Shown here piece by piece: positions 25,982-38,934 of a DNA stretch of 64,000 nt; position 1 is the first letter of the stretch; each line of letters begins with the position of its first letter. This DNA is from Hydractinia symbiolongicarpus (Eukaryota; Cnidaria; Hydrozoa; Anthoathecata; Hydractiniidae). The DNA is taken from NCBI RefSeq assembly GCF_029227915.1, contig NC_079880.1:13028501-13092500 (forward strand), written 5' to 3'. The notes under the pieces are model-generated. The model was given only the letters and a program-made list of their open reading frames with translations. It did not search any database and was not told the origin of the DNA. A program made the position numbers and the translations under genes.

Positions 25982-26680
25982 AAATTTCAGGCTACACTTT
26001 CGTAAGACGTCATAGAACTAAACGTCGTAGTGGGAGAGTGGCCATATACTTTAAAGAGAAAGTAAAATTGAAAAAAAGAAGCGAAGTAGAGCGGGAAAAT
26101 GTTGAAAGTTTGTGGATCGAAATTATTTTCTCAAATACAATAAACACTCTCTTGACGTCATATTACAGTCCACCAGAAAGCTCAAATTATTTCACGAAAG
26201 ATTTCAGTGATATATTGAATGAACAGTTGTTACAAGCAACAAAGGAATCAAAAGAAGTCATACTACTTGGGGATTTAAACACCTATTACCTCAAGAGAAA
26301 AGATAGTGAGAATATAAAACAAACGTTGAAATTAAATGGCATTGTATGTCAAATCTCCTACCCGTGTCACAATTAATTCTTCTATATTGATCGACATCAT
26401 TTTAAGTAATAAAGACCGTGAGACTTCAATTCACAATAAAATGAAAATCAAATATTGTTTAACAGTAAAAAGATGTATGTTGAATGATGTTTGTACTTCT
26501 TTGAAAAGTTATTTTATAATTAATGAACATGGAATAAACACTCGAAAAAAAAGGTTGTTATTAAAACTCCTTGAACTTAAATTTGGAAGAAAGTCTTTCC
26601 TCTTTCTTGAGGCTAACTTTACAATTCTATACCCAAGAATATTAGAAAAGTCGAGGCTTTTAATTCTTTTAAAAACCATA
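25982..26680 (+). mobile_element. LINE relic: endonuclease domain fragment
   Basis: Frames 26038-26376 and 26336 onward encode an apurinic-type LINE endonuclease. ILLGDLNTYY matches the GDxN motif, and after a frameshift near 26350 SILIDIILSN matches the L-x-D-x-I-x-S/T-N strand. No reverse transcriptase follows. The same sequence, more complete, is at 40830-43100. Both copies lie downstream of an acidic gene, so the relic was duplicated with it. The clade is probably CR1/Jockey-like, by motif style only. Confidence 0.75.
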
Positions 26681-28109
26681 TGAAGTTGCTAGAAATTTAA
26701 TTTGTTTTTATTAATAATATACTTTTGATTAAAAGTATGTGGAGTGTTTGGAAAAGTCTGTAGTTTTAGTGTTTTACGTCTTATTTAGGTTTTTTCTTCT
26801 TCAGCTACACTTTTCTAGACACACTGTATATTAACTTCTTTATATATTTTTTAACCTTTTAACCTTTTAACAATTTAATTGAAAGTTGTTATACATTTAT
26901 TGTTTTGGTCCAACATTTATAGCAGAATATTATTTTTTGTAACCCAGTAAAATATTGCGTTTTGCCGTATTTAAGGTTGATTCGTCAAATACTTAACATT
27001 TTTATCGTCTCATCTGTATCTATCACCAAACCATCTGTTTTGTCGAGTTTACTTTCTATTTTTATCGTTCTTGTTGGATTTATTCGTTAACCAGGTGTGG
27101 CCAACTTCCAATCAATGTTCTCTATATCGTCTCTTCAAAGGACATTTTATGTAGATTTTCTCTTCTTTGCGAACATCTGCCATTTGGTCAACAGACTTAC
27201 TAAGAAAAATTCAAACGAATTGTGCTATCAAGGATCAGAAAAGGGAAACAGAACTCGGTGTAACTTCGTAGAATAGGCTCATTATTTTTGATTTTCGGAA
27301 GTTTTCGGGAAAAGTCAGAAGCATTTATAGAAATCTTGACAGATCAAAATTTATTGCGTTCGTTTGATTTACATCTCGGATTACATTTTAGATTAGATAT
27401 CCCCTGTTTAAAAAAGAGATGCTTCACAACAAATATTGTAGGACCATCTCTACAACAGCTGCACGAGAACTAGTGGACAACGATTTCGAACTCTAATGGA
27501 AACCATTTCAAAATGACGAGCGGATGTTCATGTGAAAACTACAACAATGGACATAACATATTAGGAAAAATAGCGGAATCTTAAAAACTGCAGCCACAAG
27601 CAATTAAAAACGCCAATTCTATTCAAGTAACACACATTGCAACCTTGTGAATGTTTTTAGTAGCGGACTTAGGACTTAAGTTATTTAGGTCCAGACTGAA
27701 ATTTTAATTAATGATGGTTTTTGGTGAATTTTTCCTGCCCTAATTCCACCATGTCTTTGGCCTAGCGCATTTTCGACATTGCTTATTTGCCCTCCAAATT
27801 ACTTTAACAAAAGATATGAACTAAAGCGCTTAAAAATGTTACAGAAATACAATAGCCTGCTAGAGAAAAACTAGTTTATAAATTACTTGGCCTGTTTTAT
27901 TTATTATCCGCTACTTCCAACATTTTCTAAAAGGATAACCCATAAAAAGCGTTGGTTATTAAAAAAATATTTATTCCACCTAAAAATGATTAAATTTGCA
28001 GTATTTGAGTTGAAATTGGTTGGCAAGGGAATACCTAGATGGTTCGTGTTTGGTATTACGGGATAACACAATTGACCTTCTTTGGAAACAACAAAACCTT
28101 CAAATGATG

Positions 28110-29190
28110 ACCTAGTCCTCGGGAGCTATCAAACTCCCGATTGGGCCTGTCTTTCCCCTATATTTTGACCGTAAATATACGTGATTCGCGGCCCAACATG
28201 CAATATGAACTAAAAAAGTTTTTAAAGCAATAGAGAAGAAAAGTGTAATGATTTCACAGAAGTCAATTTTCAATCTAAAGAACAATTTAAGTGATTTCCA
28301 AAGATCGTAAATTTTATTTTAATTATAAAACGCGGTGTTCGTTAAAATTACAAATTTCTCGGCTTTTCAAATAAACAATAATTTTTTTAGCAACAAAGTA
28401 AACGGACGTGCTCAAAATATCATATCAACATAGGTAGAAGTATTTTTTACTTCTTTGAAAACTTTTTAAATAAACGAATTGTAGAGTTTGGAATAGCTGT
28501 CATCTTGATAGAAATTACAATCGTGTTCACAATATGTTGGGACAAGACAACGAGTTTCGAAGTTCGACACCACAAGTATTTTTTTGTGGGCTCATTTTAT
28601 ATTAGATTCACACATCTTGAACTTGTCAAAGTTCACTTGTCAATGTTCAGAGTGGACTTAGGACTTAGGTTATTTGGTAAATACAAAATTCTTAGAATGT
28701 GCTAATTGTTGCTGACGTCAGAAAGGCTATTAATCACGAATTTCGGGGCCTTCGTGGACCCCGACGTGAATTATTTAGGTGTGCGGGCGTCGTAAAGAAT
28801 GTGACTAGCAACTTTTCAACGCTCTCTGCCTGGCCTATTTGTGTGCAAAAGTAGCGACTATTTGACTGTTTTGTCCATATTTGGATAACGAGTAAAAAAC
28901 TGCCTTAGTCTCAATATTTTTGTCCACGATTGTAGTCTGTGCTCATGGGGGTAAGTAATAATTGTTCCAACCCGGTCATAAAATCTAATACGTACACTAA
29001 AACGCTATAAAAACTCGCTTGTATCGATAATTGTCCCAGTCGGGTGATAAAATTTAATAATTACATTTTAAGGGTATAAAAAACTCGCTTGTATCCACAA
29101 AAACATTTAAATTTCAACTAGAAGCCTGAGAGGTTTAATTAAGCTTGATTCTAATTCAAACAAAGAACTTGATTACGTCATCATGGAGTA
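28110..29190 (+). repeat. Duplicated block with orphan promoter (paired with 43920-44580)
   Basis: Anchors shared with 43.9-44.6 kb are cctagtcctcgggagctatc, gtgattcgcggcccaacatg, and a twice-repeated ~70-bp promoter-like unit ending gctataaaaactcgcttgta (near 29003) and ggtataaaaaactcgcttgt (near 29073). In the other copy this unit lies just before an acidic-gene relic at 44581. Here the sequence after attctaattcaaacaaagaa runs to ATGGAGTAG, so no gene follows. Confidence 0.65.
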
Positions 29191-29498
29191 GATGAAATTT
29201 TACAACTCCAAAGTCAAACATTTATTTTTCTTCTCATGTCAAGCTTCGTCCAAAAAGTTGTAGGTGTGACATATGATCAACGGTGAGCATGTTTTGTAAC
29301 ATGAAAAAGAAAAAGGATTTGAGAAAGAAAAAGTCTGTTTTGCACTTCGATTTGGTTACTGAATGTGTTTCATATAGTTTCAAAAACTAGAAACGTCCTC
29401 ATTTCCAGCACAGTATTATGACATATCTTCATTTATAATTACTACCTTAAACGTATTTTGACCAAAGGTGCAAGAAACTTATTTATCTTGCGTACTTA

Positions 29499-29958
29499 AG
29501 CTCGGTTCCCACTGTGGTTTAAGTGTGTTTTAAATAAGATTTTAAAGTGAAAGCATAATGCGAACGTGTTCGTGTTTTAAAAGTTTCGGCATAAAACCTG
29601 TTTAAACCACAGATAAAATAAAACCTTAGATCAAAAAATTTTGATATTGTGGTTTAAAGTTCAAAAGCGCCGACAAATGCCGAAGGAGTTTTCAACGATT
29701 TTAGGGTACATTGTGCGCATTTTCACGTTAAGACAGAAAAGACAATAAAAAATGGCAGAAAAAACTAAGTTTGGTACAGGAAGAAAATCTTAGCTATCTT
29801 GTTCGCCAATATCCAGGGTACAAAGAGAGAAACGCCACATGTTTTTGCTTTTAAAACACAGTGGGAATGCTCAGGTTTTATTGTAATTTTTAAAACACAT
29901 TTAAAACCTTTTAGGTTTTATATTTAAATCCCAGTTAAACCACAGTGGGAACCAAGCC
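29499..29958. mobile_element. PIF/Harbinger-like MITE (460 bp) with TTA target duplication
   Basis: Terminal inverted repeats read agctcggttcccactgtggt at the left and accacagtgggaaccaagcc at the right, flanked by TTA on both sides (29496-29498 and 29959-29961). The paralogous duplicated block at 23401-23415 reads gcgtatttagaaaaacatg with a single TTA: an empty site. Three-bp TTA/TWA duplication is typical of PIF/Harbinger. There is no ORF, so it is non-autonomous. Confidence 0.8.
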
Positions 29959-30849
29959 TTAGAAAAACATGTTAGCAAATACGACAAGGCATAAGTTTTG
30001 AAAAGAAACGTGAACGCTTTCGGTGAAATAAAATAAAATGCCTCTGCTGTGGGAACACGTAATATCAAGAAGAAAGAGCGAATCCTTGGATTGACCCACG
30101 TGCTACCGACTAGCGTAAGTCATAGTAATAGCCGTCGCCTGTCTGTCTCTACACACACTCTTCGCTGAGTTAGAAAGTCGTTCCACGAAAACAAAAATGC
30201 GATATATGAAGGACCAACGACCCCGAGATATTTTCGCTGGTAAATGACTATTGCAAATCATAATGCTCGCGGTCTGGCTGTTAGCCAAGAATGGTAACTT
30301 CCATTTGAGATAAGCGAATTCCTGCAGTTTTTTCCGATGAAAATTGTTCACATACTTCATCAGGAATACAACCAAATTCTTTTACTTTAAACAATTTTAT
30401 ACTTTTAAATTTTTCCACATATTAAATTATATCTTAAAAGATAAATGGTGAGACGCAAATTCTCATAAAGTAAACGCATGTTCCTAGATGTGTTGTAATT
30501 TGATATCATTTTGATATCCTGATTAAAAGAGAACGTTTTGTATTTTTATAAGTTAAACCAAAACGAAAGGAATGTCAAAATCCAAAGAAATTTACGCGGA
30601 CCGCACAATCATGTCAAGAATAGCTCTTTTACAAACGCACAAAACACGTTTTATTGTTTTAAGAACTTCCCTGTATCTAGCCTTTGCAATAGTTTGAATT
30701 GTCATGGGAGTATCCTGACTATAATCGATCATGTGAAACATTCTATAATCTATTGTTGCGATTACATTATATTTGATAAACAATGAAAATGGAGAAATAT
30801 CATTTAAAGAAACAAGGATTTTCCCTTGAGATGAGTAGAAATTGTTTCA

Positions 30850-30896
30850 CTCGAGCGATTACCACATAATAAGTATTGATTTCGAAGCTATAAATA
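30850..30896 (+). promoter_or_regulatory. Conserved promoter of acidic gene copy 2
   Basis: TATAAATA at 30889-30896, 92 bp before the ATG, with the upstream cactcgagcgattaccacat element as in copy 1. Confidence 0.6.
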
Positions 30897-30980
30897 CCAG
30901 TTCAAATCAGAAAAGCTCTATTACAAGCTTATGAGGTTGGACGTTTCTATAAAGCACACAAGGAAAAGAAAGATTTGGCT

Positions 30981-31718
30981 ATGAAATTCGCTGTGATTTT
31001 AGCAACTTTAGTTGTTGTCAGTCTTGGAACGCCGATCTATGAAGGTAGATGAAAGATATTAAAAGAACGGTGTGAATATAAAGATATATATATATCATGT
31101 TAAGAACCTTTCCGATATCTTTTCTAGATGAATATAATGCTGACAGACTTGCTAAAGATGCGATTGGTAAGTCTAATATATTCTTGTTTAAATTATGTAT
31201 TCTTTTATGAATTAAAATGTTTTCTCTCGTTTTAACATCAAGATGCTGACAACGCAGCTGTTGAATCTGACACACATAAATCAATTGATTTAGCAGCACG
31301 TGAGTCAGATCACTTAAACAATGGGTGGGGTGACGCATTTAGTTTTTCCAAAGACTCTGAAAAAGACAACTCGCAAGAAGATGCATCATCCGTCAATGAT
31401 GCAGAAAATACAAGTGATAATGTTGAATACGACCTTGAGGTACAAGAAGATATGTTGGACGACGTAGACGACGTGTTAGAAGAAAACACCGAAGATTTAG
31501 AAAAGTCAGAAGATGACGTGGTCAATTTAGAAGACTCATCAGAAGATGTGTCGGACGACCTAGACGACGCTTCAGAAAATGTGTCAGACGACCTAGACAA
31601 AGCGTCAGAAAACGTCTCCAACGATATAGAAGATGCATCAGAAGATGAGTTTGACGATGCAGAAGACGTGTCTGAAGATTCGGGTTACATTACAATAAGA
31701 AGGCGTGTAGGAAGATAA
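30981..31718 (+). CDS. Secreted acidic Ser/Asp/Glu-rich protein, copy 2
   Basis: Exons 30981-31044, 31128-31166 and 31243-31718 give 192 residues, with joins in the same phases as copy 1. Signal peptide, DEYNADRLAKDAIG linker and NNGWGDAF motif are conserved. The acidic part is less regular than in copy 1, with units like DDLDDASENVS only near the end, so repeats have degenerated or expanded independently. The C-terminus differs from copy 1: after the acidic run it ends in a short basic tail, YITIRRRVGR. The frame is open throughout. Function is unknown. The acidic body and basic tail would allow processing at the Arg run in the secretory pathway, but that is speculative. Confidence 0.85.
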
Positions 31719-34700
31719 AAAGTGCGATGGGGCTGAAATAATAAATTGGATGAAACGTCTTATAGGTAAATGTAAATAAATTAACTTAATCACAAATAAG
31801 GTTTTTCTAGAGAATACCGAAAATTTAGTATCGTGCACATTTCTTTTCCATACTGTTGCCTCATCGTGTTTGCTAACATGTTTTTCTAAGCATAAAATAA
31901 TATGTCACACGACTGTGGTAAAGATGGGAAAGTTCCAATTTCTGAAATGACTTTTTCTTTCTGGAATACTTTTTTATTTACAAAACATCACAACTACAAC
32001 TTCAGAGACGGTTAAATAAAGATAAGTTAGAAATAATTGAATTATATTGGTGAATAGCCTTAAATAATGAAATGTCTTTATATTTAAGAATTGATAACGA
32101 AAAAATTACCAGCCTACATGATTTTTAGTTTTAACGACGTTCGTAGCCAAATGCTCAATCAATAGTTCTCAGAGAAGATAACCTCTTCCACTTATCGCAT
32201 AGAAAAAAGAGTTAGCAACAACATAAGACCAACAACAATAATATGAATAACAGCATTTGCACTTTTGTGTACTTAACCATAAGAATAGCAACTTATCTAC
32301 CTCTGTATCATTGCTTATTGAGCAAACCTTCCTGATAAGTATTGATTTGTCTACCATCACTTTAACAAGGCAGCTATTGGGCTAAGTTATTTTAAAGCAT
32401 TCTAAATATAAGGACGGAAACTTTTTATTGATTAATATATTTTTCCTTCTTCTGACAATTGTGTAAAATATTGTTTACACATAGCTTTGGCAGCCGCTGC
32501 CTCCATACTATTCTCAGCAGAGTTTTTCTCATAAGAATCCTGCTTAATAAAAAATTTGGCAAATTGCAAGGTTTAATTACATTCTACTTTGCTAATTCCA
32601 TTGTGCATGATGGGTGTGTTACCCCAATAAATACAGCTGCTTCCACCCTGAACAACATCCCTGCAACATGATTACGGCTACCTGTAAAAAATAAGTCTAT
32701 TCATCCAATTATTCCCAGAAAAGACACATGTACATTTACATAGTAGACCAGCTGTACACCTACAACACCCGGCTAGGAATTTGCCACCTAACATATCACC
32801 ATGGTCTCTCTCAATGATATACCAAACGTCATAATGTGTTAAATTAACTGTTTGTGATGATAGAAACTTCGCTTTAATGATACTTGCCTTGCACTCCTGT
32901 TCCAGTATGTTTTTTATGACGTGGCGTAACGCTAAAATTTACCAAGTTAACATATGTTTATTTGTTTTAAAAGCCCCGTTGGTGGTTATAGATAGAATAA
33001 TTTAATTTAACCTCCGGTTTACCATGTGCGCGCCGTATCTCACGGAAACAAAGTTTATCAACTGAAAAAGAAAACCGAAGCGAAGAAGGCTATCTCATTT
33101 TCAAAGTTATCCTGAAAAAAGTTGTTTTAAACAATGTTTACTCATCATGAGGTTAGATTAAAGCTTATTTGTTTCTCCTATCATTTTTGAGCTCTGGGAC
33201 CGAGGTTGCTTTCTTTTTTAAAAAAACTATGGAATTCGAATGATAATTTGAATCTAAAATGTAAAAAACAAAACTGTTGTTGTAGAGCGGCTTTTGTATC
33301 GAGCGAGCATAAAAAGTTCATGTTAGTTGGCAGAAATATTTGTTATAAAGAAGAAAAACGTACGATGATATAACATCAAAAAAAAACTGATTGGAAATGT
33401 ATCAGACAATCAGTAGCTAGCTATACATTTTCAATTTGTTTTCTTTGGTATGAAGCGAAGTTTATTAATCGAAGTAAAAAACTGATTGGACTTTTATCCA
33501 GAGAGCTACTACTGAGAAAGCGAAAGAAAACCAGGTGTGTTGTTTAGATTATCTGGTAGGGAAATAAATTTAGGTGAATAACGTTTTTAAAGATATCTTA
33601 AAATATGTCCAGCCTCGATTGTTTTAAATAAATATAAAATAATTTGCCAATAGCCATGGCAACTTATAGCAAGCCTTATTTTAATAAGGCATTATATATT
33701 TTCAGGACATAGACATGCTAAGAATATAATTAAGAATAATAGACAAGGTATATCCCTCCATATTTGTGAGGCTAGCCATGTAAAATATGCACATCTATCT
33801 AAGAATAACGAGGATAGTGTTTGTCAAGAATTTTAAGAACATTTTTTGTAAGACTATATAAACAATGGGTCAGAAGTTCAGAATATTCTAAGAATATGTC
33901 TAATCTTGATTGTTTGTTCTAAATATAAAAAAATTGCCAATTGCTATAGCAAGATAAAAAAAATTGTATGATGCACAAATTTAATTAGAAGTTTACTTTT
34001 TTTTGCGTATATATCTCACAAACTGAACCTTTTTCTCTCCAAAGCAGGGGGCAAGTACACCAGGCAAAGTTAAGAACATGAAGGCTGAAATGAAAAAAAA
34101 AACACTTGGTAAATTTAATGTTTGCTATTGCCGTTGTTACTGTTTTTAAGGCTACGACGTGGTTGATGTCATTATAACAAACCCTAATGTAAACAAATTT
34201 AAATCAATGTTTACCTCCGTTACGTTACCGTTTGAAATAATTCGATTCTTAAGTTCGAAAACATTGAATTGTTATCATGCTCGGCGTTTACGCAATGGGA
34301 GGGTTGCTGAATGCAATAGACTAAATAGCTAATTTGGTATGATGCATTAGAAACTGTACGTTGTGAAAATTTTGCAATAACCTTTTTTGTCTGACTTAAC
34401 GATTTTTCTTAATGTCTGGTATACTATTTTTCCTGGTTTACTTCTGGCATGGCAGAGCTAGTATTTAGTTTTTGCAGATTTAACTTTTTACATAACCGTT
34501 GTTAGACACCTTCGATTGTGTTAGACCTTCTGCAAGGTTTTTTCATGTTTTTTTCAGTTTTGATGATATTTTTGACGCCAGACATGTTTTATAGCTAGCA
34601 TCATAAAAATCCAACCATCAACAACAACAACAGCTAGCTAGCTAGCTAGCTAGGAATTTATATATATATGTAGCCATGCTCACTATACCTAGCGAAGTCT

Positions 34701-35079
34701 CCAGTTTATATTTAAGTGACCAGCTATTAGCTGCTGTGGCTAGCTAAGGTTAGCTTTAAACTAAAGATTCCCAGTATACCTAGCTAACCTGTGAATTTTA
34801 CGTTGCTTTTACATGTACCTAGGTACTGTAGTTTATTTTAGTGGTCTTTGCTAGGAATATGGCTGTAACCTATTTGGCTTGACCTTTTAAGCCTAAATAA
34901 GAAGATAAAAGAAGCTACAATACCTTTTAAGAAAGGATTTATAATGTTTAAGGATAGTTTAAGGATTCTTTTTTATGCAACTAGATAATATTTTTTCCAC
35001 ATTTTGTGTAACTAAACTTACATCGGTTGCATGCAATATGACAAAAGGATTTTTATTTAACATGTAGTAATTCTGATGT

Positions 35080-36200
35080 TCTAGATGTTCTTACTCAAAT
35101 GTTTTTATTTATGACATTTCGTGTTATTTAAGAAAACTTTACACCTTTTCGAGAGAGTTACTACATGCTAGCACAGAAAAAACATGTGTTTTTTTTTAAT
35201 TCTTATTTTATAGAGGTTTTTGACATTATGGGGAAAATTTACGTAGCTTTTTCACATTTTTTGATTTTATTGCAGTATTTACATGGGCTTTTGATTATTT
35301 ATTCATTTAATTTAGAATTGTATACTAAACACAACCATTATTTTACATTTAATTTAATACACCAAAAGAGCTACTTTGTTGATTTCGATTTTATACTCTT
35401 TGTAAACTATTTTTTTCTTCTTTTTGACATTTTGAATTAACTTATTGTTATAGAAGGCATATAATATACAATATATATATATATGCATATAAAAAAATGG
35501 AATTTTGCAAATTTCTGTTTTACCACTCAATTTTTACATTTTATATGAATTATTTGGGACATACTGGTATGAAATAGACCAAAATACCTGATCTTAGTTG
35601 TTTTTAATTTACATGCTGCGTCTATGAAACTTTAAGGGAAACATTCTGTGGAAGACAATGGCATGACATATACTGATAGAACTGATTTTTGTTGTGTTCG
35701 ATGTTATATCTGAACTTTTGTGACATTTTATGTTATATTTGCGAGGAAGGACCATATATACACAGAAGAAGAATTCGATTTTACACCTTGCAAGCAGTGT
35801 TTTTCTATACTTTGTATAAATTCTTACCAGGTGGGACTCTGAATTTGATGTGTACCAAATCGTAGTTTTTTTGAAATTTTGTGTAAGATTTAATGGGTAA
35901 AGACAACATGCAAAATGTCAAAAAAAAAAGATTTTTGTTGAATCAGAAGCACTCCCTACAACCATTCTTTTTTTTACAGTTTGTAAAGCTTTTGTGGGGA
36001 AAGAGTGTATGCAAAATCATCGAAATAACTGATTTTTGTTGCAAACTGTTTTTCTTTGGCATTTTTGATTAAAATATTGTTTTAGTGGGCATATGCAATA
36101 GATATATATACCAAAATAATTAAATTTTTCAAACTTTGATTTTGTTATTAACCTTTAATCTTTTACATTTTAATCAAACTTTTTTGGTCCAAAATAGAAG
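35080..36200. repeat. Diverged ~110-130-bp tandem repeat field
   Basis: A recurring pattern of tttttgacattt, tgggaaa, atgcaaaat and tgatttttgttg can be followed at about 35220, 35630-35720, 35880-35935 and 36000-36060. Units are too diverged to count exactly. A Helitron-like 3' end (36493-36516) follows, so this may be the repeat-bearing body of such an element. Confidence 0.4.
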
Positions 36201-36492
36201 AACTTAGTATTATTTAGAATTTATATTTTGTGTTGCCAATTTGGTGCAAAAATTGACATAAGATGAACTGTTAGAATGATTGTTGTTGTTTATCCATGAC
36301 TCATTATAACTGAAACATTTTTTTGGCAATCTTATTTGACTAATTAGCCAAAAAAAATTTTTGCCAATAAGTTTCACATCATACAAGCTGTTTTTTATAT
36401 ATATTATATGACACAAAAGATTCGAAGATTGCAAGATTCGCACTGCTGTATTGTTTGTTTTTTAATGGACGTATATATGTTACATGAATAAT

Positions 36493-36516
36493 GGATTTTT
36501 CCACGGGAAACAGCTA
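36493..36516 (+). mobile_element. Isolated Helitron-like 3' end
   Basis: The sequence ggatttttccacgggaaacagCTAG|T matches the 3' terminus of the family seen at 19687-19837, with a partial hairpin. A matching 5' end was not identified. Confidence 0.45.
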
Positions 36517-37302
36517 GTACTGATGTAATACTGTACTGCTATTAGTTAATTGGGCATATTTTAAAGGGTCTGTAATTACAACAAGGAAATAAAAGGATGT
36601 TTGCTTTGGAAAAGCCAATTCTTGTGTCTGTGTGGATTTATCCGCTCTTCAGTCAGTATAACTGCATGCCTAAAGCGAATTCACTACGTAACGTTTGATA
36701 GCGTGCTAACGAGGCAGGAAGTGTATTCACGCCAGAAATCTTGAAGCTACAAGTAACATACGCGATAAATTTCACAAAATTATTGTAATCCCTCGCGCGT
36801 AATACAGCAATAACGAGCCCTGACTTTGTGCGGACTTGAAATGCTGACGAAGAAACATGAAGTCAAAGCTTTTAATTTAATTCTGTGACACGACAACATT
36901 AGCATGCGTTTGTATCTAACAGAAATCGCAATTCAATTTTTCACGCTATATTATTGCTACGACCGCCCTATATGAAGCTGTAACTTGCTATTGCGTTATA
37001 GGTAGTTTTAGCTAACTCAACAGATGTGCTACATAAAGTAAAAATGCATGGGAAACGGCGTACCTAACTTTACTAAGCGCTCCACCGGACGTGCAACTTC
37101 GGCTAACCTAGTACTTATATTAAAAACATCCGTGCTTTTTCCGTTAGTAAAAGAACGGGAACATATGAACGGTCTAAAGAGAAGGTGCCACAATAGTAAC
37201 AATAGCTGTCTTCTTGGATTTATGCAGCTGTATATTGCACACATTAGGCGCGATGTATGAAGGATGGAGAGCACTGTGGATTTTTCTAGTGGCTGGAAAA
37301 TG

Positions 37303-37418
37303 TCTTGATAATACCCGTATTCTGTTTCTTTGCAAAAAAACGTCGTGCCACGGAAACACGACCTGAGATATACTAAGAACAGGCAAATCCTTGGATTAAT
37401 CCACGCGCTACCGACTAT
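37303..37418 (+). mobile_element. Degraded Helitron-like element
   Basis: It starts tcttgataatacccgtattctg, contains gtgccacggaaacacg, and ends tggattaatccacgcgctaccgactat, a weak hairpin and a degenerate CTRR. A separate 3'-end relic (gtggatttttctagt) lies directly before it at 37277-37291. Confidence 0.45.
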
Positions 37419-37601
37419 TCTGTATTATCTCTATCTATCTGTAACACAAAGATGTTATCTGGCAATAGTGGCAGGCGAATTATTATTGATTTTTTCGATG
37501 CGTAAGTGTTCGCTAACGGTATACAACTAGTTTCAGTTATTTCTGCCCAGTTTAAATTTTCTTAATTTTCTTACATATTCAATGACGTTGTTAAAAGTTG
37601 A

Positions 37602-38934
37602 ATGGCAGGTCTTTTATCTCTTAGTGCATTGCGTTGCAAAAATGTATGTGCCAAGTTTTCAAGCAATTTGATTTCTTCTTTATTTTGTGTTCCACAAGGT
37701 TCCATTTTGGGACCACTGCTTTTTATAATATTTTATGATGATTTTGTAGACCATATCTCAAATTCTAAATTTATAATGTACGCAGATGACACCGTCATAT
37801 TCGTTTCTCATAAAGATGTTACTAGAATTGAACAACTTTTCAATCAAGACCATGAGAGACTATCAGTATATTTTCGTGAAAATGAGTTAATTATAAATCT
37901 AAAAAAGGGAAAACAGAAGTCATGTTGTTCGGAACAGCTAAACGCTTGAAAGCGCATGGCAAGGCTCTACAAGTAGTATGTCAAGAAAATCCGATAAATT
38001 TCGTTTCTCAGTATAAGTATCTGGGAACAGTAATCGACAGCAAGTTAATGCTTAATGACAACTTCGACCGATCATATGAAAGCGCCAGCAGCCGTTTACG
38101 CCTGCTACAAAGATTACGACCGTACCTTACCGCTGAAGCCGCACACAATGTTTTCTCGATGATGATTGTACCTTTAATCACTTATAGTAGTGCATTGAGA
38201 ATACCTTTCACAAATACACAGCTCAACAAATTAAAATCGCTTGAGAACCGTGCTAGATCGATTGTCCGGAGTGATAATATTCCATCCATCACAGGACCCG
38301 TCAACCCTAATATTGGTTGACGGGTCCTGTGTAGTACTCCTTAAAAAGTGTCTACTAAATGAACTAACGTCTGAACATTTTGACAATTATTTTTTCAGCC
38401 AACAACATGACAATAACACATGAAATAACGGCTGCATTGTCAGGTTACCTCGGGTCAAACTAGAAATCGCCCGGAAGAGTTTCTATTTTTCAGGGGTAAA
38501 CTTTATAATTCACCGCCACTTGAAATTCGAAAAATCGATAATATGTGTTTTTTATGAAGGCGCTCAGAGGGTAAAGCTCTTAATAGACGATACCAGCTAT
38601 TGAGCGATGTGCACTCTCAGCGGCTATCTTAGTCACTGTGCCGTCCAGTCTGCTTCAAGTTTGGCTAAGTGGGATTAATGTTTTGAACTCTGCCTATGTC
38701 CTATTTAGCTCTAACATTAAGTCACTTTACAGCTTGTCTGCATACTGTTGCATTTCTATTTGATCAATTTTTTGTTTGTTTTTATCGTTTTTACTGTTTT
38801 TACTGCTTTTTTCCATTTTTATTTTCAGACAGGACGGACATTGATAGCCATTTTTTGTATTTATGTATATATTTACAAATTACTGAAGTCCTCATCCTGT
38901 ATAAATATTTTTAAATAAATAAATAAATAAATAT
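37602..38934 (+). mobile_element. 5'-truncated non-LTR retrotransposon with reverse transcriptase fragment
   Basis: The frame 37602-37949 holds reverse-transcriptase motifs VPQGSILGPLLF and MYADDTVIF, with the catalytic YADD intact. A one-base deletion near 37915 shifts to the frame 37922-38320 (QYKYLGTVIDSKL, YLTAEAAHNVF), typical of the thumb region. A second break follows, and C-terminal residues continue to about 38560. The 3' end has a (AAAT)n tail near 38915-38933, the kind of microsatellite end seen in CR1/L2-type elements. It is clearly inactive. It is more intact than the LINE at 40830 and differs from it, so it is a separate insertion. Confidence 0.85.
38291..38330. repeat. Perfect 16-bp inverted repeat inside the LINE relic
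   Basis: 38291-38306 (acaggacccgtcaacc) and 38315-38330 (ggttgacgggtcctgt) are exact reverse complements around the 8-nt loop ctaatatt. The repeat sits where the reverse-transcriptase reading frame breaks. Confidence 0.9.

Larger units (their letters stand above)
31719..37302. other. Gene-free AT-rich region with simple repeats
   Basis: No gene found. It holds a (AGCT)n run at 34632-34652, TA runs near 34660 and 35465, a field of diverged ~110-130-bp repeats (35080-36200) and Helitron-like 3' ends near 36516 and 37290. Open frames such as 35165-35440 are Phe/Ile/Leu-rich products of T-rich DNA. Confidence 0.55.

Noticed and set aside
35165-35440. 91-codon hydrophobic frame
   Set aside because: Phe/Leu/Ile-rich product of T-rich repeat DNA, no start context or homologous motif.
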